From: Stromatinia cepivora
Taxonomy: Eukaryota; Ascomycota; Leotiomycetes; Helotiales; Sclerotiniaceae
Direction of reading: 5' to 3'
Assembly (NCBI GenBank): GCA_014898415.1
Contig: RCTD01000043.1
Span: 62,001-126,000 of the forward strand
Length of the DNA stretch: 64,000 nt
Notes under the pieces: generated by a model
What the model was told of the DNA's origin: nothing
Database searches by the model: none
What the model saw: the letters and a program-made list of their open reading frames with translations, nothing else
Translations under genes and position numbers: made by a program
Shown here: positions 1 through 11,260 of the stretch, piece by piece
Position numbering within the stretch: the first letter of the stretch is position 1
How the letters are laid out: each line of letters starts with the position of its first letter

Positions 1-831
1 AAAAGAGCGGATTCCGCTGTATAAAAAGGGAGCGGAATATTCAATGGAAAACGACAGATTGTGGTTGCCGAAACAGCCCTAAATCTCAAAATTATCCCAA
101 AAAATCAAACAACAAATCATCAAGCTTCACTTCGCTTCTCCTCACCTTTTCCTTCCCCACTCCCAGTGCAGACTGCTCAGGGTTTTTTTCCCTATACCTG
201 CCACTACGATTCCGGAAACCAGAAAGCATGAAAACATGCCGCCATTAGCCAGCTGAGTTGAAAATCTCCACAACCGACAGACCGCGGCGTCACCAAACAC
301 CGCGACAGAAAAGGCTGCAAATCAACGAGTTGAGCTTATTCAACCCAGAATCACTAGTCGTACCAAATGCTAATATATCGTTGCTCAGGGTTTCCACTAG
401 TCCGGACTGCAGTCCCATCATCAGAGGTTTTCAGTCTATGGATCTAATTGAATTACTCGAAGTAGTTGAAATTTTGAATTCATTTTGAATTTTGAATCGT
501 TTAAAAACGTTGAAAACTCTAATTTAGTCTGCTAGTCCGGAATATTGGATTCTCTGTCGCCATTTGCATATTTTTGAGGGAAAACTCAAACCTCATTCTC
601 GTACAATAAAGGGAATGCCGTCACACCAATTTCCCAGATAAAGACATTGATCGACATGTGTAACATTAGAAGACTTAACACACCACAAGATGTGTCGATT
701 AAGATTTTCCTAACCCTCCCAGTGCAAGCTCAACTCAATCATTTTCTTCTTTTTTCTCGTCTTTTTCTTTCAATCTCGGAATCTGAATTCCAAATTTTAA
801 CAGCGGAAAGGTAAATGAAAGGCCCAGAAAT
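1..831. other. Intergenic leader region
   Basis: No protein gene or RNA gene is supported here. The stretch holds one hAT-like MITE (386-556). A pyrimidine-rich tract at about 745-775, just upstream of the 832 start, is typical of fungal promoters or leaders. Confidence 0.6.
386..556. repeat. hAT-like MITE, copy 1
   Basis: The ends are imperfect inverted repeats. The left end reads CAGGGTTTCCACTAGTCCGG; the reverse complement of the right end reads CAGAGAATCCAATATTCCGG. A related copy lies at 37291-37488. CAGRG termini and 8-bp target duplications are hallmarks of hAT elements. Here the flanking octamers are tcgttgct and tcgccatt, which differ only by transitions, so the duplication is degenerate. 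The interior is A+T-rich and non-coding. Confidence 0.6.
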
Positions 832-835
832 ATGA
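815..835 (+). promoter_or_regulatory. Six-codon uORF overlapping the next start codon
   Basis: An ATG at 815 opens a six-codon frame whose TGA stop (833-835) overlaps the main ATG at 832 in an ATGA arrangement. Such an overlap could lower initiation at the main start or make it depend on reinitiation or leaky scanning. The reading frames are seen directly; the regulation is inferred and assumes transcription starts upstream of 815. Confidence 0.4.
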
Positions 836-1452
836 CAGACCCCAAGCCTCCCATTCTGAAACCCCCATCACGGGCTCGTCCTCGACCTTCTACTCCCGGG
901 GCTTCTTTTCTTCACACAACATCTTTGAGTGGTCCTACTAAATACTCCTCGAATACAGCAGAAAGTACTAAAACTCTCACACCAAATGCCTTGGCTTCAT
1001 CCCCACCTTCTCCAGTGGGATTTCGCAGACCCGGAGAACCAGAGCCCGCATCGAGATCCAAAACGTCATTGACACTCTCACTTCCCGAGGAAGAGACGTT
1101 TGGTCAGCCTAGTATTGACTTACCTGGCTTGAACATAGCTAGAGATTTTGGATTTGGGTCGTGTGCTGGGTTAAGAACGTCAAGGATCGAAGGGAGAAGA
1201 TCCATTGTTGCTGTGGAAGAAGTGAAAGAGGAAAGCTTCGGGGATGTGAATCTAGATGTCCATGAACGACAGATTGAAGGAAGAGGACATGAATTGGGAT
1301 TAAAGGAAGAGGGCCTGGAGGCAATGAAGGAGAGAAGAATTGCAGAGATACTTGATCGACAGGTAGATGAGGAGAAGGACAAAAACAATAGATTCTTTGG
1401 TCGATTGAAAAATATTTGGGGGGATGTTGCTGGAAAATGTTGTTGTTCGTAA
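832..1452 (+). CDS. Hypothetical protein with C-terminal CCCS (CaaX-like) box
   Basis: A single-exon frame of 206 residues that I do not recognise as a named family. The first ~80 residues are Pro/Ser/Thr-rich and probably disordered. Residues ~120-195 are charged (Glu/Lys/Arg) and likely helical. The protein ends GKCCCS. Cys203-Cys-Cys-Ser206 fits a CaaX box with X = Ser, the class preferred by farnesyltransferase, and the adjacent cysteines could be palmitoylated. There is no signal peptide or TM segment, so lipid-mediated membrane attachment of a soluble protein is the likely design. The ATG at 832 is the first in-frame start; a six-codon uORF ends on it. The frame is convincing from codon structure and length; the lipidation is inferred. 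Confidence 0.65.
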   Translation: MTDPKPPILKPPSRARPRPSTPGASFLHTTSLSGPTKYSSNTAESTKTLTPNALASSPPSPVGFRRPGEPEPASRSKTSLTLSLPEEETFGQPSIDLPGLNIARDFGFGSCAGLRTSRIEGRRSIVAVEEVKEESFGDVNLDVHERQIEGRGHELGLKEEGLEAMKERRIAEILDRQVDEEKDKNNRFFGRLKNIWGDVAGKCCCS

Positions 1453-1716
1453 AGGGCATGTGAGATGGTGAATGTCATTTAACAGTGTCGTGCATGGGGC
1501 GCTGTTTCAACCACGATCGAAATCCAGCTGTTTCCATTCCCGGTGACTTTAGACAGATAAGAATTCCTCGAAGAAATGCATTCCAAAGAACATGAATGCG
1601 CGGATTTTGAAGAATCAATTTCTCCGGAAAAATATATTGAAATGCAGAAGAAAAATTTTGTAATCAAGAGTGGAAAACTGACAGCAATCAATATGGAGTC
1701 CAATCCCTCTCGAATA

Positions 1717-1856
1717 CTCATGCAGCCAGAAAGTACAAAACTCTGAACGCTAGGAAATATTCATTTTCAATGGTCAAATTGCCCCATTTTAGAGATTTCC
1801 CTTCTTCCTTAATACGGATCTGGCGTTCGGAGTTTTAAACTTTCTGGCAGCAAAAA
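1717..1856. repeat. TA-flanked MITE, copy A
   Basis: A 140-bp hairpin-type element. The left end is CTCATGCAGCCAGAAAGT, and the right end, read in reverse, is TTTTTGCTGCCAGAAAGT. Pairing continues inward for about 20 more bases (ACTCTGAACG / ACTCCGAACG). The dinucleotide TA flanks both ends, as in Tc1/mariner-type insertions. A second copy with the same termini is at 30627-30736. It has no coding capacity. Confidence 0.7.
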
Positions 1857-3486
1857 TAGCCTTTAATTAGGTTTTGATTGTAGGTGTGGAGGGGGATTGA
1901 TTAATTTATTACTGGAGCTACGATTCTGAGGCTATACGAACGAAGTATGGACCCATAATCACACTTTTCACATCTCCACTCCCTCAACATCGCTGCCACC
2001 GCAGTTAGATACAAAAATCAGCCTACTGCACCATTTAGCAAGTTTGACAACCGTTATAAAAGATTGCTAAACCCACCTTCTAAACAAGGTACGTTGCAGC
2101 AACTCACTGCATATTCTTGATGAATCTTACCGTCGTGGCTTGTGTATAAGCCGAGATCCGGTAGCAATGGAGTTTATTTGATGGATCCATCATGGACTTC
2201 TGTTCCAACCACAAAGCAGGCTCTAGTCAGGATTCAATAGAGTATTTCATTTGGAGCTCGCCGACGTGAATGAAATTGAGGGTGACAACGACCCATTCTT
2301 TGTGGAAAATACCTCATTAGAGAGTACTATTATGATTTCCAACTGCACGTTGCACAATGATCATACTATTGTTCCTCAATCTAGCCTACCATGTACTAAT
2401 AACACACACATAAGCCACAAGCGTCCAAGTATTTCCTACGAACCAAATTTTTTGCTGTAGATAAGCTTCCGCTAGCAACATATTCCGCATTGGCGCTATT
2501 GATAAATTAGGTTATGGGACAGCCATTTCAGGAACTTTGGACCGAGGTAGAATTCGTATATCAGGTGGGGGAGGGCAGTCGGACATACTCTGTACGGAGT
2601 ATAGATAAAGATTAACCTTAACTATACCCATTTCGATAGAACAAATGCTACAAAATCAATGGCATCTGCGATCTGATTGATTAGAATTTTTGATGTTCCG
2701 CAAAAAACCGATGTGTCCCCTTTTGCTCGTTAAATCGCGGCGGATACAGGGGCATTGATAATCCCGATGATCTTCTTCAACACTAGATTAGAAGGTGGTC
2801 AGCAAGTGGATTTATCCATCCATCGTGTTCTTCTTTCTCATTCGGAATATGCCAAAGTGATATGTGCAAATCCGGACTATGATATCGATAACGTTCCTGA
2901 TTTTTCTCTTGCATATATTAAATAGCTTATATTTTGCCAAGCGAGCTGCAACCCTTTCGGAGATTCTTCCTGAGTATTCCCCAGTATAATACATGTGATT
3001 CAGCTTCTTAGAAGAGGCTTCTATTCGCCAGTGTGGCAAATAGTTACTTGACTATGTACATATTATAGTTCTACTACATGGATGCGAGATACATTGCATC
3101 GAAATGCAGCAACGTTCTATCGGCTGCGGCCGATAGGTTGTAGGGTTAAAGCCTGCGAGTCGTTTTTCTCGTAAGTCGGGGCCTACGTTCGAACCCAGCT
3201 TGTTCCCAGCCTCCGCTCAAATATGAATATCAACGGAGGGATAGTGGGTCGATAGATCTGCAGTACGGAATTCTGTTGTGGTAGTCATAATATGTGTTTG
3301 CAGCGTGGAGTTCTATGGAAGAATTGAAGTTACGCTATTGCAAGCCAACCTGGTATGTGCTATACAGAAGCTCGCCAGGTCATATCTGAACACGGAGGTA
3401 GGGTCCAGACTGTTGGGAAGAGCGGAAAGGACGAAATTTTTATTCTCCGCTAAAAGAGCTTGTTCCAAAGTAAGTTGCTTGAGAAG

Positions 3487-3494
3487 TATATAAG
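3487..3494 (+). promoter_or_regulatory. TATA-like box
   Basis: TATATAAG lies about 140 bases upstream of the secreted-protein start, a plausible distance for a fungal TATA element with a ~100-nt leader. Called from sequence alone. Confidence 0.4.
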
Positions 3495-3635
3495 AAAGCG
3501 TTGCCTCTGCATAATATCCATCATCATCATCATCATCATCATCCTCATCACCTCCTAGCCGACATCTAAAGTACTATCCCACCGATCGGTCAAATCCTAT
3601 ATCCCAAAACACACTGTTCAACCACATCACAGAAA

Positions 3636-4152
3636 ATGCTTGCCTCATTCATCACTGGCCTCTTGGCCCTCACGACTCTCTCCATCTCATCCCCCGTTCC
3701 CGTTGCTAAGCGCGATACTGGAGAACTCTATATCCTTGCCAACTGCTACAACAATGTCACATCTGCTTCCTATGCCTCCGCCTTCTGGTATTACCCAGAC
3801 TTCCTTCCAGACTACCCAGAACCGCAAGCTGTTGCTGTTATCAGCGCCAAAAAAGCTGTTACCTTTGAAGGTCTTTCAGTTGCCACCAAAACACCATTCA
3901 GATTGACGACCACTATCCCAGAGAAAGCAAAGTCAGCAGCCTATCAAGAGATTGTTGCACCAGCTACAATTAGCAGCTTTGCTGGCCCAGCTGCAGCTGT
4001 CAAAGGAACTGGATTGGCTTTCTATAGTCCTTCAACAAATGTTAACTGCTACAATGAATATTATGTCAGAGACGTAAGTTTGCCATACGCGTTCTACCTG
4101 AATGACCAAAAAGCTAATAAGATCACAACAGAACCAAACTGAAGACCCATGA
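3636..4152 (+). CDS. Small secreted protein, effector-like
   Basis: Two exons, 3636-4073 and 4132-4152, give 152 residues. The 58-nt intron has a GTAAGT donor, a CTAAT branch site and an ACAG acceptor; unspliced, the frame would end at 4142. Residues 1-19 are a hydrophobic signal peptide (MLASFITGLLALTTLSISS), followed by a Lys-Arg at ~25-26 that fits Kex2 processing. The mature part has two cysteines, each inside an NCYN motif (one near the N-terminus, one near the C-terminus), and could form a single terminal disulfide. Size, secretion and low Cys count resemble candidate effectors or cell-wall proteins, but I recognise no family. Confidence 0.75.
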
Positions 4153-6575
4153 GCTTTTTGTATCACACAGCAATGAATGGAGGGAAAGATGCGTGTGGGG
4201 GTTTGAATAGAAAGGGTTTGACGGAGAAATGACTAGTCTTGCGAATAACAAGAGTAGATGGATTAATAAATAAATGATGACTACAGATCATTACACGGGA
4301 AATGGGAAACGACGACAAGAACAACGACGATAACGATTAATTCAATGATTAGGATATACAAAATAAAAATGATAGAGGTTTCTCTTCTAGCACACACAAC
4401 GTTCCTTATGCTTTTAAGCGCCTTACAACGGTACGAATGCATCATACTTGTTGACCCAATCGTTGAACTTTACTAAGAATCTGATCCAAATCCAACCAGG
4501 ATTCTCAGCCTACATTATCTCGGTACAGTAAAGCATACCATCAATATTAACACCGACGTTGAAAAGACGCAGAGCTGCACAGGTTTCATTGAAGATGTCT
4601 GGGCTCTCCACTGACACAAGCAAGCCGAAACATCTGACCTCTAAACTATTATATGAAAAGCTTAACGCCCTCCAACGGAGCCTGCGGAAAGGTCTTCCGA
4701 GGGAGCTACACCTACAACCCCGCGATTAGTGGATGCGGCACAGCTACCACCGCAGTTTTATCCCTAAGTTACCATCCGCCCACCCATGAATATTTCCAGG
4801 GACAAACTTCCAGGCTAGTCCCAAGGTGATAATGAGGCTGTCGTGATATCCCGCGCCGCCTGGGCATTAGTCCAAGAGAGATCTTGCCAATCTGTCCGAA
4901 GATTTTTTCCGATCCATCCGAGATACCAATGCTGACTGTAAAACACCTGTTTTAACCTAAACTTTTTCCTAAACCGTATTCAATCCTTCCAAGCTTTCTA
5001 AAATTACAATTCCAAGACTAGCTACATTATAGGTGATTCTGATATTCCGAAGTACCGGTCTTATGGTTTTGAGTATACCAGTGATGGGAGGATTGTATGA
5101 TAATTCCTGTAGCCCCCACTATAATGAGGTGTATTGATATGTATTGGGGTGTGTAATTTTGAAGTCTATATCATTGTTGTTGTTGAGTTTTATATCGAAT
5201 ACTATATATCATTAATAATGTACGGAAATACTGGAATTCAATGATTCCTTTCTGAAATAGGCAATATTAAAGTTATATTTATTGGAATTCGATAGATTTC
5301 AATGGAATGTTCTTGATATTAATCAAAATTCAAAAGTAATGTATCGAAAATTTCCAATGATTCGGTATATGGACAATGATATACATTAAAACATATATTT
5401 ATTGTAGTATATAATGCTACAATTTAAATATATTGATATAATATCGACTGCTTTAAGTTCAGCCACCATGATACCAACTCATACTACTCCCATCATTGGT
5501 ATTAAGACCTCCAGATTAGCGACTAGACAAGAAAATAAACGGAATCACTCCTTACCCTAAAACTAAACTACATTACCCATTCAAGCCGAAAGTCTTCGAC
5601 TGTGGTGCAATCGCTAAATTGCTACAGTACATCCATCTCCAGATAAGATCTATAATATGTCGATTATATCTGCCAACATATCAAGTTGTTTTGTTGTAAA
5701 TACCACCAGCATAAGGCGCAAGGAAACTAGCACGCATAGAGACACATTAGTTCTAGAAACTTTCTTTCCTTTAATGTGCGGAGTTAGGTTTTTCTAGGGT
5801 GATCCAGTTCTTTGTCATGGTTGATTATTAAACATTCATTCTTGATCTTGTTTACCTAGGAAAATGGAAATTATTTGAAAATTATTTACATGTTCCTGGT
5901 GATCTAGAGAAGCTTTAGAATGTTCTTGGTAGTCTGGAATTAGTGAGGCAGTGTGATTTACTTTTTATCTTCTCATTGTAGAGGAAATGGTCTTGCGTAC
6001 TACTAGCTTGTAGTCCCAAGACAATAAGTCAACTGTGATTTGTTCTCATAGTTGGCGAATGATAAACGAGTTTGATATTAGAGATGGTGTTGAAATAAAG
6101 TTAGGATGAGGATCGGTGCCCGTTGACTCTTGGGAATATTTCAACCATCATTGGGGAGAGAAGTAAGTTTATGGGCTTGGGATGAGATTTTATGGCTTGT
6201 GATACGGAGAACTTGCTAAGGGGTTATTTCTTAATTTCTGGAGCATGAGGGATGAAGCGGTTAGGAAGATATTTGAAGGAGGGCCGACATTTGAACCTCC
6301 TTCCTACAATGGCGAATGCTGACGCCCAGATAAGAGACTCTTTGTCTATGCTCCAGAAAAGAATTTCAAAAAAAATTCAAAAGAAATTCAAAGTTCTTTC
6401 ATACTTGTGACGTAGGAAAGCCAGGATTTCGAGTTCGCATTGTAGAAATTCGTGATTAGCATTGTGAAAATGATAAAAAAGACAACCCCGTCTAGTCACA
6501 ATCATTACATCCTCTTGAAATCCTCAAATATTGTAATATTATTTCTGGACCCTGAAATTTCTCAAATCTCATCTA
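4153..6575. other. Intergenic, A+T-rich, transposon relic
   Basis: The section 5030-5510 is strongly A+T-rich and bounded by an inverted repeat. A 58-codon frame at 4653-4829 carries a Cys/Gly pattern that looks faintly protein-like but is not supported as a gene. Nothing else is seen. Confidence 0.5.
5075..5503. repeat. A+T-rich inverted-repeat element
   Basis: The left arm ATACCAGTGATGGGAG (from ~5075) is matched by the reverse complement of the right arm, ATACCAATGATGGGAG (to ~5503). They bound ~430 bp of A+T-saturated, stop-filled DNA. It looks like a decayed, RIP-affected MITE or small DNA transposon. The exact ends and target duplication are unclear. Confidence 0.45.
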
Positions 6576-8324
6576 ATGGCTCCGTTTCAAACACTATGGA
6601 AATTCATTACCTCCCGATCCCCGGACAATCTCAGGGAGACACTCTCCCAGCTACCTGCATCCACGCTTCAGAATGTTGCAGCTTTTACACCTCCACCAGG
6701 GTTCACCACAAACTTTGTAAGCCCCGATTTGATCAGGGCGGTATTAATAGTGGTTTCTACTATCATGGTTTTCTTGATGATAATATGTATTTTCGTGAGG
6801 AGCTGGACAATCTTTTGGATCATGCGGCCGGTGAACTTGAGGTGAAGTGATCGCGAGTTTCATTGATTTCCTTGGGAGTTCATCCGCGAAAGACTGCATG
6901 ACTGATAGATGTTTCGCAGTGACCTTTTCACTTGCAGTTGTACGCAAAATTGTGGTAGATGTAATCAGGGTGGGATTATACTGACTCGTATATTAAACCA
7001 TAGCTTTCTGCTATAACCACCCATGTCTCTATAATCGTTTGTATGCGTGCGCTTCCTCACTTTAAACGAAAAACTTGTTGATCTCAATATAGCCGCAACG
7101 CATGGAGCAACTCTCGGGGTCCATCAGTGGGATATTTCATTGTCGCAGGTATTCGCCCGTCGCAACATAATTCTAGGTATCCAACCTTGTTCTCCCACTC
7201 ATTATTTTCTCAATTTCGAATATACTTATAAAAATTGCCAGGCATTGCTCATACCCTCGTTTACCACTCCTTTAACTCTGGGTTTAATAAAAACAACCAT
7301 TTTTTTAACATACATCGAAATCTTCCATAGCATGCACTGGATGAAAACAGCATGTACCATTGGTCTTTCAATAACCATTATATGGTACGTGCCGATTGTC
7401 ATTGCCGCATGCATCTTGGCTATTCCACTGGGAAATGAAACATGGGTAACGCATTTGTTTACGAGCCGGAGCAACCATCAAAGGGATCTGAGTATACCTA
7501 CTGCTGCCGTGGGGTTGGCTCTTGATTGCTATTTTTTGTGAGAAATTGAATTCCTAGACCATCTGATATACAACTACTGACTCCTTGATGCTTTAGTATT
7601 CTGCCATTGATTGCAGTCAGTAAATTGAAGATGAAGCCCCGCAAGAAGTTGGGCGTAGCTTTGATCTTCGCTACTGGATTTTTGTCAGTTCGATTACCAT
7701 AAAGAAAATACTGAATGAATTGGCTGATGCCATGAACAGGGCCATTATAGCTTCCATATTGAGCATCGTTGATCGTTGCGTTCTCGGCGGAAATGGTGAT
7801 CACACTTGGAATCTTGTACCTGTATTAACGGTTACGTGAGTATAATTCCCACCTTTGATATCTATACCTAGCTCTAATCGTTGATTATTTCCGGTAGTCT
7901 CACCGAGACGTTTATTGGTTTCATCATTGCTTGTGCTTGGCACTTCTCAAAGTTCCTGCGCACATATGAGAAGTCCCTCTTAAGGGCTGGTTCGATAATC
8001 GCAACTTTCTTTTGCTGCAAATATGTAAGCTCCCAGAAAGAGAAGGGGGAAGAGCCCAAGAGCAGTGAAGTATCCGATACTGTAGACGGATCAAAGATGC
8101 CTCGAGAGAAAGTTAAGCCGGCGCCTAAAATGCATCCTGGTCTCGATATTACGACCTTTGCCGGAACTGTACCTGGGACAGTTTTTGATGAAAACGAAAA
8201 CACCGAAGGTAGTATACAACAAACTAAACAAGACAATAGATTGGGCGAGACACACCACAATGGAAAAAGTCCAACCGGGGTTAAGAATGATATATTACGA
8301 ATAGTGGAAGAGAAGCCAAGATGA
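6576..8324 (+). CDS. Fungal rhodopsin-like/PTH11-type membrane protein; 5' exons unresolved
   Basis: The pattern is that of the seven-TM fungal rhodopsin domain family (plasma-membrane sensors related to Pth11). Exon 1 from ATG 6576 carries a PPGFTTNF motif and a first TM segment. A later exon (to 7148) holds GVHQWD, a conserved loop motif. The following exons splice cleanly in phase: 7242-7537, 7597-7683, 7740-7835 and 7898-8324, separated by introns of 56-93 nt. They give TM segments containing LIKTTIFLTYIEIF, then LPLIAVSKLKMKPRKK, then TETFIGFIIACA, with a ~100-residue hydrophilic tail. Between 6842 and 7092 I cannot find an in-frame exon for the expected second TM. The gene may be mis-assembled, unusually spliced or decaying at its 5' half. 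Confidence 0.6.
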
Positions 8325-8772
8325 ACCAAGGCTATTTCTAAGGAATGTAATAAAGTTACGAGAAGAGGAAAATGGGGGAAGGGTGGTGCTCAAGATAAGT
8401 CCGTGGAATATGAAATTTGAGAGAATGAAAATCATAGATCATGTCATTGTCTAAAATTGCTTGACACATCTCCAGATCATGACAACCATATCAAAAATGA
8501 TGATGAAAGAGAAGTGATGTGACAATGGTCACGAGCATTCCATCGGGATAAATCGGTATAGACACGGCCTGTAATGAGTCAATCCGATTCCTTGCCGTGC
8601 CGCGAAAATGATTATATGCATACCGATGATGATGACTACAATCATATAACTTCAACACCAAACCAAATAATGAAGGCCAACTGTATTCATGGCAATCATC
8701 TCGAAAATTGTTGATTTAGAAAAGTAACAAGTCGCTTGGCCGATATTCCCTCAACTTGGAGACAACTTCAAG
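8325..8772. other. Intergenic
   Basis: No gene, RNA or repeat recognised. Confidence 0.5.
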
Positions 8773-9177
8773 ATGTACAAGGCTCTCTCCAAATCCCGAG
8801 TCTTCATCCCAAGCTCACCATCAACGTCACGAAGTACCAACATGATTCATGCACATAAACTCAGTACATTTGATCCACGAAGATACGCTGAACACAAATC
8901 GAACACATCCACACCACCAAAAGAAAAGTCGGCGAAAACAAATTTGAAAGAAAACCAGAACCCTTCGATCGGACTCAACTTCAAGGACCTTGGCGCCACG
9001 AAAACCGTCAAATGGGTTGTTATTGTCGCAATTTCAATTGTTGGTACAATGGAGACAATATTCTGGACCAAGGTACTGATGGTAAAGTTGGGTTGGGGAA
9101 AAGAAGAGAAGATGGAGGAAGTGGAAGTGGAAGTGGAAGTGGAAGTGGGAGATGAGGAAGAGAATGAAGATCAATGA
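8773..9177 (+). CDS. Small hypothetical protein with one TM segment
   Basis: An intronless 134-residue frame from the ATG at 8773. The N-terminal ~70 residues are basic and Ser/Thr-rich, without a signal peptide but with several Arg and Ser, so mitochondrial import is possible. Residues ~77-99 (VKWVVIVAISIVGTMETIFW) form one hydrophobic segment. The tail is a Glu-Val repeat encoded by tandem GAAGTG units, followed by acidic residues. The layout suggests a single-pass organelle or ER membrane protein with an acidic exposed tail. No family recognised. The repeat coding makes tail length likely to vary between strains. Confidence 0.5.
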   Translation: MYKALSKSRVFIPSSPSTSRSTNMIHAHKLSTFDPRRYAEHKSNTSTPPKEKSAKTNLKENQNPSIGLNFKDLGATKTVKWVVIVAISIVGTMETIFWTKVLMVKLGWGKEEKMEEVEVEVEVEVGDEEENEDQ

Positions 9178-9551
9178 AATGATTTCAAGGTTTGTACACT
9201 CATGAATTACATACATCACCAGAGCTGACACCGAATGCTCAAGATAAATAATGATGATGATGATGATGCTATTCCAATACCATTAGGGTTGTTGTCATGG
9301 ACACGCAAAGAGGGCAATAACACCACTCACTATATCAATATCACGAGCAGGTAACAGATGAAGTTTTTGTTTAATGGGCAAAGCTTCTAGAAAGTTTCCT
9401 GTGTGTAACATAAAGCAAACTTCACTCATGAACTGGATTGGGCTTAGGAGTTCAAGAGCCAAGGAATGTGAGAGCTAGGTTCTTCCCCACACGAGAAAAA
9501 AAAATATATTTACGGAGTACTCACCGCTTTCGGCATGGCAAAGACCCTTAA

Positions 9552-9622
9552 CTCCACTTTGATTGGTCTCCATTTTCTCTTCTCCACTTTGGTTGGTCCC
9601 CACTTTCTCTTCTCCACTTTGA
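9552..9622. repeat. 30-bp tandem repeat, 2.3 copies
   Basis: Units start at 9552, 9582 and 9612 (partial), each beginning CTCCACTTTG. The first two differ at a few positions. Spacing is exactly 30 bp. Confidence 0.75.
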
Positions 9623-10839
9623 GCAATTATTGAATCGATGATATGATTGATCATTGATGTGTCGGGTTATGAACTTTATGATGGAGGGGGCTAGAAGCTT
9701 AACGTTGAAGAGAAGAGGGGTTGATTTACCTGCAAGAATTTTTCATTGATCTTGAATACTACCTAGACATACTAGGTAGATACTAGGTAGACATCTAATG
9801 AATTTTGAATGAAATTACCTTAAACCTCACAGGAGTCATACGAAGAGTCATAGAGTACTAGGTGTATGACTGACTTGTCATTGATTGACAGGCAGACCAT
9901 GAAGGAGGAGTTCGTCCGGGTAAGCAATTGGGGCAGTCGTTATGGTTCCTGAGATATGAGTAATATCAGCCTCAAAAAGGATCAATATCTCGAGGAATGG
10001 ATGACCCCTTTCTTCCACTCCCTCAGAATAAAACATAACGTACAATCAATGTCCATCTCAAAACCGGACTTTCTGTTTTGGGGAGATCTCGATTCTCTGA
10101 TTCAGAACTAACTACCTAACTACCTAACTACCTAGTACTCATTGGTTTGTAGGGTACCTACCTATAGTAATCTAATCTTCACTACTGTCCGGAGTATCCA
10201 AACTTGACTATCAAATGTGCTGGAGTATGCTGTGTATGATAAGGTACCTATATAAAGGAAGGAAATGATATTGGCATTGCCCGCCAATACCGCATAACAA
10301 ATTCATTTTTTCTTTCAATGGCCTTATTGGAACACACGCATCGTATGTTCTGTATGGTATGGAGAAGAAGATTCTTACCCCAAATAGCAGGTATATCGTT
10401 TTGTACCCACAGTACTCCGCAACGAAGAAACTGGACTGCTGTACATAATTGCCCCACAATAGTATCAAAATATCCACTTTCAGGACTTTCATTGACTATT
10501 TTAGAATGGATGATTCGATATCTTTAGCTTTGAGGCTTCAGACCAACAACCAATCATAGCACTTTTTCACCTTTTCACCTTTTCTTCCTTATTTCACTCC
10601 TGTTTTTATTCCTGTTTTTATTCCTTTCTTTTTCTTCCTAGTCCTTAGTCCCTAGTCCTAGTCCTCTCATACCTACCTACTACCTATAGTCTATGACTCC
10701 ATATCCCCATATATTGAATTTCTTATGACGAATAGCAATGCGCCAATTTGTGTCACTTCTTTCACTCATCATGCCTCAACCTAGCTCGTGCATCTCTCTA
10801 CGGAGTACTGCCATAGATGACTTAACTCTTAACTTGACT

Positions 10840-11260
10840 CCTCATAGAATAGTATGAAAATTGATAGATAATGACGAATAAACATGAAGAAGTTCGTTCC
10901 TTGTCTCTTGTCTCTTGCCTCTTGCCTCTTGCCTCAAGCCAGCTCATTGAATCTTCTTTGGAGATGACTCTTATGAGAATTACTGGATATTGACCAATGA
11001 AACCAATTCCTTCTGCCTTAGTTTGACTCTTAAATGCAGGTAGGTATCTGAATGACTCCCATAGAAATTATACGGTATTGTACAATGAAAATAATTTCTC
11101 TTTTACCTCTTGCCTTGAGAGGAATCGGAGCAGATCTAGATGAACTCCAATGAAAATTCTTAGGTATTGACCAATGAAAACAAGTTCATTCTCGTCATTT
11201 TGCCTCACCAACCAATGAAACCAGTTCCTTTTTCCCCTTGAACATTCATTCTCCCTGCTT
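10840..11260. repeat. Degenerate ~88-bp tandem repeat
   Basis: Three recognisable units (starting near 10962, 11050 and 11139) share the order ATGACTC, TATTG-CCAATGAAA, TTC-TTCT, TTGCCT. A more diverged first unit begins near 10840 and has an expanded CTCTTGC run (10904-10940). The period is about 88-89 bp. It is not part of any protein frame. Confidence 0.45.

Larger units (their letters stand above)
1453..3635. other. Intergenic, one MITE, otherwise featureless
   Basis: It holds the MITE at 1717-1856 and a short palindrome (ATCGGC-TGCG-GCCGAT) near 3118-3133. Short open frames here have no protein-like features. A CAT-trinucleotide run lies at about 3521-3542, just upstream of the secreted-protein gene. 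Confidence 0.5.

Noticed and set aside
3138..3210. Possible tRNA or tRNA-derived SINE (GTTCGAACCC motif)
   Set aside because: The motif resembles a B box, but the flanking bases do not pair as a T-stem and no acceptor or anticodon arm can be formed.
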